Shown: positions 60,401-64,000 of the stretch, one piece after another
Layout of the letters: every line of letters starts with the position of its first letter
Position numbering within the stretch: position 1 is the stretch's first letter
NCBI GenBank assembly: GCA_031769625.1
Contig: JAUIMM010000702.1
Location: 5,388,001 to 5,452,000, forward strand
DNA length: 64,000 bases
Source: Taudactylus pleione
Lineage: Eukaryota; Chordata; Amphibia; Anura; Myobatrachidae
Reading direction: 5' to 3'
Notes under the pieces: generated by a model
Seen by the model: the letters and a program-made list of their open reading frames with translations, nothing else
Told to the model about the DNA's origin: nothing
Database searches by the model: none
Position numbers and translations under genes: made by a program

Positions 60401-63285
60401 TCTCTTCCTACCTATCTGATCGCTCTTTTACTGTTTGTTTTTCTGATTCTGCCTCCTCTTCACTACCTCTATCAGTTGGAGTACCTGTCTTAGGGCCTCT
60501 GTTATTCTCAATCTATACCTCCTCTCTTGGCAAACTAATCAGCTCTTTTGGATTTCAGTACCATCTGTATGCGGATGATTCTCAAATCTACCTATCTTCC
60601 CCAGATTTATCACCATCTGTACTGGTCAATGTCACTGAATGTCTTTCTGCAGCTTCATCTTGGATGTCATCTCGCCACCTGAAACTTAATATTTCTAAAA
60701 CAGAATTAATTATATTTCCACCAGCCAATAACAGTTACCAACCTGATCTCTCTATCACTGTTGATAATTCGACAATCCACCCTACCCCACAAGCTCGCTG
60801 TCTTGGTGTCATCCTTGACTCTGAACTGTCCTTTGTTCCCCACATTCAATCTGTCTCAAAATCATGTTACATACATCTAAAATACATATCCAAAATTCGA
60901 CCATATCTCACACAAGACACTGCAAAAACTCTAATCCATGCACTTATTATTTCCCGTATTGACTATTGCAATAGCTTATCTTCCTTGCCAAACGTTCATT
61001 GCCTGCTGCCCCGCTCTGTCAGTCCCTCCATTGGTTGCCGGTTTTCTACCATATTCAATACAAAATACTCTTACTTACACATAAGGCTATTAACCAAACC
61101 ACACCAACATACATCTCTTCACTCATTTCAAAATATCTCCCTACCCGACCTCTTCGCTCAGCACAAGATCTGCGTCTCTCATCCCCACGCATTACTTGCT
61201 CCCATTCACGGTTACAGGACTTTCTTCGGGCTGCACCCACTCTATGGAATGCCTTACCATGCACAATACGACTTTCCTCTAGTCTCCAATCCTTCAAGCG
61301 ATCCCTGAAAGCTCACCTCTTTAGGCAAGCTTATCAGATCCCAGAACCACCCACATAACCTTCATAGCCTCCATATGTAATTACATCCCCTTTCACAGTC
61401 CACACACAACCTCACACATCGTCTTTCTCTCACATCCTCATGACATTTGGCCGACAATCCGGAGTAAATGGATCATGCAGCCCACCAAGAAACTGCATTC
61501 TGGCTGGACCAAAATGCAATATATAGCACCTATCCTTGTGTATCAATGCCTATTTCCCTATAGATTGTAAGCTTGCAAGCAGGGCCTTCCTACCTATATA
61601 TCTGTGTGTTATTACCCAGTTTTGTTCTATTAATGTTTACAATTGTAAAGCGCAACGGAATATGCTGCGCTATATAAGAAACTGTTAATAAATAAATAAA
61701 TAAATAACGTGCCCCCTTCAGGGCTGGCGCCCGGCGGCAAAGGACTAGATTATCCCTGGGAGTTCCGCCACTGGCTGGTTCGCAAATGGGCAGCTCTTAT
61801 CGCAAGAGCTGTCTTTTGTGATACTAATTGCATATGTTAGTACATATGCGATTAGTAAGGTTACGGTGACTGGCGGAATGTACACCGCAACCTTAGTACA
61901 TCCCAGCCTAAGAGACATAGGCCCTGATTCAGAGCCGGATGCAATTAGCGCTCGCTCGTACAGAAAAAGGGGATGGCTATTCAAATGAACCGTTCGCTCC
62001 TTGCGGTCTGTTGACGCCTCCATGTCTGAACGAGCTAACAAAACATGCGGACGTTTATTTGAAAAATACGCCCCCTGGCCGCTCGCATCATACGTCATGT
62101 CCGCTATTTATTAGATTAATCAAGTACATCGAACAGCGTATGAACTGCTCGCTATTCTTGTGGTTGGTTTTCCCTACCACTATATTGCGAGCAGTTCTGA
62201 CTATAAAACAACCAAGTGACGTGGTCAATGACGCTGCTGTTTTAATTATGCACACCCATAAAACGCCCGCTTTGACCTTTAAGCACGCCTGCGTTCTGAT
62301 CTCCACTCCCCGTTTTCAAGCACCTTCCCCTGTTACCACCCACATACGCCTCCTCCTGTCACTCAAAATAGCAGGCCTTCGCTATATAGCGAACAAACGA
62401 TTTTCGGCCGCACTGACTGGTTCGCGCATGCGTATTAAAAACCGTACGTATGCGCAGATGGCCGAACATCGCTCGGAACGAACGTACTGCCGCTTACGAG
62501 CGGCTCTGAATCAGGCCCATAGATCAATACAACAAGATGACTGTGACTATGGGACTACAAATAGCGTGCTCCTTCTTATGGGTTCCTAGCTAAATGAATG
62601 TCAAACTCAAGGAAGAATGTCATATTTTTACTGCAAAAGCTACAGTTTATGTTAAAGGAGAAGACATTTGGGTCCAATTTAATGACACTGTAGGTGCTAC
62701 CGGAACAGCTTTGTGATGTGTTTCTCGCTCATTTCTGCTGGCTGCTCGTGGAGGTGTGAGAAGAAATGAGCTTCCAATTCCTTACCGTAATTGCTGTTAT
62801 GTGAGCAGGACACGTCACACATATCATGCCTTTGACCTTCAAGGGGTGAAATTTAGCATTCTTAGGGATATACCCAGATTGCAAGTTGCTGCAGTGAATT
62901 TCACATAACTTCAGAAGTCCTGTGATTGATAACAAATAGAAATGGAGGATTGTGGCGTACATGTAGGCGTACACGTATCCCCGTGATCCATGTTACATAG
63001 ACTTGCTCATGCTTAGCATGCGGAAGACTTCAGTGGAAAAGGGCTTTTCACTGCTTAATGAATAGTGATAAAAATTGTATTTATATTCTATTATGCTTCA
63101 GTAGATATGTAAATATTGATTAAAGTCACTGAATGAATGAATAGTATTTATCAGGGAAGCTGCAGTTATACTTTTACCTTATCAGCACCTGCACTGATAT
63201 CCTCACGTTTGCTGCAGTCCACCACATATGTGTAAACTGTGGCTCCGATTTTTCTGCATTCTGCCGCAGTTTCTTCAACACCATT
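37853..63285 (-). CDS. HSD17B11: 17-beta-hydroxysteroid dehydrogenase 11/13-type SDR, exon 1 outside window
   Basis: Six exons in order: 63285-63178, 51193-51062, 50137-50031, 42452-42315, 40637-40521, 37943-37853. All introns are GT-AG and phases join. Visible SDR features are VVDCSKRED (cofactor-side Asp), INNAGVV (NNAG motif), [12 protein letters not shown] (catalytic Ser), [12 protein letters not shown] (catalytic Tyr-x-x-x-Lys) and [11 protein letters not shown] (PG-like loop). The C-terminus is [10 protein letters not shown] through VNKDK. The family has about 300 residues, so about 66 N-terminal residues (lipid-droplet/ER anchor and TGxxxGIG) are missing and should lie right of 64000. 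These NAD-dependent enzymes act on steroids and retinoids at ER and lipid droplets. Residues are mixed between HSD17B11 and HSD17B13, so the symbol is tentative. Confidence 0.9.
38241..38408. mobile_element. MITE with GGGGAGATGTATCAAGCC ends
   Basis: The left end GGGGAGATGTATCAAGCC is matched by the right end GGCTTGATACATCTCCCC, a perfect 18-bp inverted pair with the AACCAATCAGCTTCTC segment inside. The target duplication is not clean (TAG versus TTAG). Confidence 0.8.
38975..39225. repeat. Telomere-like C-rich interspersed repeat
   Basis: CCTAACCCA/CCTAAACCC words with C-runs, bounded by ATCCCAGCGTTCAAAATCCT on the left and GGATACCAGCGTTCAGGAGG on the right. Third member of the family at 540 and 28610. 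Confidence 0.55.
40521..40637 (-). CDS. HSD17B11: HSD17B11-like exon, substrate-side C-terminal region
   Basis: 117 nt. Acceptor ATATTTCAG, donor GTAAGT. Encodes [20 protein letters not shown] through VALSSALE, then TT of a split Leu codon. Confidence 0.94.
40638..42314. other. HSD17B11-like intron 5
   Basis: Holds a MITE (40758-40993) and, about 41706-41940, a repeat bounded by GCATACCTCCCAACAG and GCTGGGAGGTATGC. The rest is unremarkable. Confidence 0.55.
40758..40993. mobile_element. CGAT-rich MITE with CCATACACGGTGCGA ends
   Basis: The left end GGCGCCCATACACGGTGCGA pairs with the right end TCGCACCGTGTATGGGGGCC. An inner pair, GCATCCCCAGATC and GATCTGGGGATGC, extends the palindrome. Confidence 0.75.
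42315..42452 (-). CDS. HSD17B11: HSD17B11-like exon with catalytic lysine
   Basis: 138 nt. Acceptor TTATATACAG, donor GTAAAT. The first base completes Cys. Encodes [18 protein letters not shown] through GFVTNASI, then AG of a split Arg codon. Lys of YxxxK is here. Confidence 0.95.
42755..42836. repeat. TA/GA microsatellite
   Basis: Runs of TA, then GA, then CA/TA, then a TA run of about 15 units. Confidence 0.95.
44037..44074. repeat. TA microsatellite
   Basis: Two TA tracts around a central ACTGTA, self-complementary over the whole length. Confidence 0.9.
44625..45619 (-). mobile_element. 5'-truncated L1/Tx1-like LINE with target duplication
   Basis: The minus-strand frame 45585-45265 reads [20 protein letters not shown] then [10 protein letters not shown], the C-terminal cysteine motif (CxxC...H...C) of L1-clade ORF2. 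45308-45060 continues [20 protein letters not shown], the end of ORF2, to a stop. The 3' UTR ends in a poly-A (plus-strand T-run from about 44619). TCAGAATCTTTTTT occurs at 44611 and again at 45620-45633, so the insertion duplicated about 14 bp. Only the last kilobase was copied, as is usual for target-primed insertion. It lies in sense within the HSD17B11-like intron 4. Confidence 0.88.
46897..47177. mobile_element. Harbinger-like MITE, ATA duplication
   Basis: Ends GGGCCCGATTCAGAGA and TCTCTGAATCAGGCCC, with ATA at 46894-46896 and 47178-47180. Confidence 0.85.
48055..48254. mobile_element. Harbinger-like palindromic MITE, TAA duplication
   Basis: 200 bp, almost entirely palindromic. Ends AGGGTATATTTACTAA and TTAGTAAATAGACCCC. 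The arms continue through GGGGCTAAATC/GATTTAGCCCC. TAA at 48052-48054 and 48255-48257. A second MITE-like start (GGGTCTATTTATTAAGG) abuts on the right. Confidence 0.85.
50031..50137 (-). CDS. HSD17B11: HSD17B11-like exon with catalytic serine
   Basis: 107 nt. Acceptor CTTAAACCAG, donor GTATGA. Encodes [35 protein letters not shown], then TG of a split Cys codon. The catalytic Tyr is the last full codon. Confidence 0.94.
50496..50950. mobile_element. MITE related to the one at 63441
   Basis: It shares GATTGACAGGAAGTG and GTGACGGGGGGTGGTC with 63570-63630. The left end is GGGGCTGATTATGC; the right end is not clear and runs into the microsatellite. Confidence 0.6.
50957..51007. repeat. CATA tetranucleotide microsatellite
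   Basis: About 12 uninterrupted CATA units, ending about 55 bp from the splice donor at 51061. Confidence 0.97.
51062..51193 (-). CDS. HSD17B11: HSD17B11-like exon with NNAG motif
   Basis: 132 nt, phase 0 at both ends. Acceptor GTTTTCCAG, donor GTGAGT. Encodes [18 protein letters not shown] through [15 protein letters not shown] microsatellite begins about 55 bp past the donor. Confidence 0.95.
53518..54023. mobile_element. Harbinger-like MITE inside L2, carrying another L2 tail
   Basis: Perfect ends GGGGCCCATTTATCA and TGATAAATGGGCCCC, with TAA at 53515-53517 and 54024-54026. The interior (about 53575-53886) is an L2 3' tail (TGTAAGCTCTCATGAGCAGG, then TTTGTAAGGCGCTTGCAGG and ATA units), inserted before or after the MITE moved. 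Confidence 0.85.
53848..53886. repeat. ATA microsatellite (L2 tail)
   Basis: About 13 ATA units at the end of an L2 3' tail. Confidence 0.95.
54434..54479. repeat. ATT/AAT microsatellite (L2 tail)
   Basis: ATT units switch to AAT units in the middle, making a self-complementary tract. Confidence 0.93.
56309..57005. mobile_element. Harbinger-like MITE, 697 bp, ATA duplication
   Basis: Ends GGGGCCTATTCATCA and TAATGAATAGGCCCC, with ATA at 56306-56308 and 57006-57008. Inner arms such as TCTGTTATGCTAACATTGTG and GAACATGTGACAGCATAGCA are also partly paired. No coding capacity. Confidence 0.85.
58440..58950. repeat. Minisatellite, CCCCAGTAGTAAGCCCCCTG-type units
   Basis: Tandem imperfect units around CCCCAGTAGTAAGCCCCCTG and TAGTGCC, related to the array at 30950-31565. 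Confidence 0.88.
58952..59028 (+). repeat. L2 3' tail fragment
   Basis: TTTAGATTGTAAGCTGTTCC through GAAGTCCCCTTGTGGATATT is the same as 54369-54440. It abuts the minisatellite directly, as if the L2 tail inserted into the array. Confidence 0.85.
59135..59170. repeat. Perfect 36-bp palindrome with two CRE-like sites
   Basis: ACTATGGGAGTGACGTCA is followed immediately by its exact reverse complement, giving two TGACGTCA octamers that share the central TCATGA. The octamer is the full CREB/ATF consensus. Confidence 0.95.
59335..61708 (+). mobile_element. L2/CR1-clade LINE, 5'-truncated, fairly intact RT
   Basis: Plus-strand frames read [68 protein letters not shown] and [18 protein letters not shown] (intact YADD active site), then [15 protein letters not shown] and RIDYCNSL. 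The frame is broken at about 60300 and about 60990. The 3' end is GTAAAGCGCAACGGAATATG and GCTATATAAG with AAAT units, the clade's usual tail. It is less decayed than the L2 at 52 kb, so it is probably younger. Confidence 0.87.
61920..62518. mobile_element. Harbinger-like MITE, ATA duplication
   Basis: Ends GGCCCTGATTCAGAGCCG and CGGCTCTGAATCAGGCCC, with ATA at 61917-61919 and 62519-62521. It starts 12 bp from the end of the previous stack. A 216-codon frame crosses it, judged to be chance. Confidence 0.85.
63178..63285 (-). CDS. HSD17B11: HSD17B11-like exon (second coding exon)
   Basis: 108 nt, phase 0 at both ends. Acceptor TTTTTTGACAG, donor GTAAAAG. Encodes [18 protein letters not shown] through DISAGADK. 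It continues the first Rossmann half, just after the glycine motif expected in the missing exon. Confidence 0.93.
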
Positions 63286-63440
63286 CTGTCAAAAAATGTT
63301 AGAAAGATTGTCATTAGTACACAGTTTGGAGCATTGTATTCAATGAAAAATAGTTCATCAACAGCATATTGGTTACAGTCATTGACCTTTTTTTATTAAA
63401 CTAATGCAGTACCCTTCTGCTAACCAATTGGCTGCATTAA

Positions 63441-63976
63441 GGACCTGATTCAGCAAGGAACACACAGGAGAGAACACACGCACTTGGCCAAAGTTTCCGT
63501 ACTGCACGTGTGTGAACTACCTGGTGCAGTCTGGTATGTGTACACAGACTACACGCAGCGTGTACGCAGACCCCTTCCGATAGTGATTGACAGGAAGTGG
63601 CGTTTGTGAGTAGTGACGGGGGGTGGTCGTGCGAACGCAGGCGTGCCTGTGCGTTGGGACGCCGTTTTAGGGGTATCCATAATTAAGCCAGTGCGGTGAC
63701 AGACGCAGTGATGATACTCTGTGCACATTGGAAGTTACCAAGATCCTGCGCAAGGTCTGGTCAACCACTATTATGCAAATGTAGTCGATGGTTCTCGATG
63801 TTTACGCTATCTTGCGTACTGATAAGGCTTTGAGTAAAGGGAGATGGGCGACTTAATATAGGGCTGGGTGTCTGCTTCTTGCGCTGCGGTCTCCGTGCAT
63901 ATGCATTTATTAGCATATTCTCACAGCGGACGGGTGCGTGCGTTCGCTCCTTTGTGTTGCTTGCTGAATCAGGCCC
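63441..63976. mobile_element. Harbinger-like MITE, TAA duplication
   Basis: Ends GGACCTGATTCAGCAAGG and TTGCTGAATCAGGCCC, with TAA at 63438-63440 and 63977-63979. It lies in HSD17B11-like intron 1, about 155 bp upstream of the 63285 exon. Confidence 0.85.
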
Positions 63977-64000
63977 TAAGTACAAAGCTGAAATAGCTGG

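Larger units (their letters stand above)
58298..61773. mobile_element. hAT-like element with perfect 8-bp target duplication
   Basis: Begins CAGTGGCATAACTTC and ends GAAGTTAT-like complement GTTCCGCCACTG. GCTGGTTC occurs immediately outside both ends (58290-58297 and 61774-61781). It contains the minisatellite, a CRE palindrome, a further right-type terminus at 59231 (GTTACGCCACTG), and an L2 LINE (59335-61708). No transposase is seen. Confidence 0.8.
57905..61908. mobile_element. Harbinger-like MITE split by a hAT nest, TAA duplication
   Basis: Ends GGCCGGGATGTACTAA and TTAGTACATCCCAGCC, with TAA at 57902-57904 and 61909-61911. The element's own sequence is 57905-58297 and 61774-61908. All of 58298-61773 is a later hAT-like insertion. 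Confidence 0.85.
51194..63177. other. HSD17B11-like intron 2
   Basis: 12 kb, mostly transposons: L2 LINE (52190-54479) with a nested MITE, MITE 56309-57005, nested stack 57905-61908, MITE 61920-62518. 54480-56300 has no clear element apart from a repeat-like stretch near 55560-55800. 57010-57900 includes repeat-like sequence related to 27600-27740 (GCTGGGCTCGCCCCCAGAGT). 62519-63177 shows nothing recognised. Confidence 0.6.

Noticed and set aside
61939..62589. 216-codon plus-strand open frame
   Set aside because: It spans a MITE with clear inverted ends and runs past its boundary; composition and lack of any domain suggest chance.

Overview
The window is a piece of a vertebrate nuclear genome. 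It has two spliced protein-coding genes with canonical GT-AG introns, no operons, and very dense transposable elements. The mix points to an amphibian, most likely a frog or toad: DIRS-type tyrosine-recombinase retrotransposons, Tc1, hAT, PIF/Harbinger-like MITEs, L2 and L1/Tx1-like LINEs, and no mammalian SINEs. The species assignment is inference; the two host genes are read directly from the sequence.

Host genes, both on the minus strand. (1) COPS4, COP9 signalosome subunit 4, is complete: ten coding exons between 30226 (ATG) and 16812 (stop), encoding 406 residues in an unbroken frame. (2) An HSD17B11/HSD17B13-type short-chain dehydrogenase is present from its second coding exon (63285) to its stop (37853). 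Its first exon, with the membrane anchor and the cofactor glycine motif, lies beyond the right edge. The two genes are head-to-tail, about 7 kb apart.

Layout. 1-3484: intergenic, with a telomere-like C-rich repeat, a hAT-like MITE and a decayed Tc1-like transposase. 3485-16444: a DIRS-like element (A) on the minus strand, with a second DIRS-like element (B, 9676-15275) inserted near the start of its gag and a Tc1 element (7702-9337) inserted further inside gag. 16448-30226: COPS4; intron 3 holds a second near-identical Tc1 copy about 50 bp from a splice donor. 30227-37340: intergenic, with a hAT element (8-bp target duplication) that contains a second TIR element carrying a minisatellite. 37340-64000: HSD17B11-like gene with large introns filled by Harbinger-type MITEs, an L1-like insertion with clear target duplication, two L2 LINEs and a stacked nest at 57.9-61.9 kb.

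The most informative signals are the nested insertions. Several have target duplications that can be read directly (TAA/ATA for the Harbinger-like MITEs, GCTGGTTC and GATTAGAA/GACTAGAA for hAT elements, TCAGAATCTTTTTT for the LINE). Together they give a relative order of insertion. I found no convincing new protein-coding system. The odd items are an Asn-for-Tyr change in reverse transcriptase motif C shared by both DIRS copies, a CRE-containing perfect palindrome in a minisatellite-bearing repeat, and an unrecognised hydrophobic reading frame at 35.7-36.1 kb.
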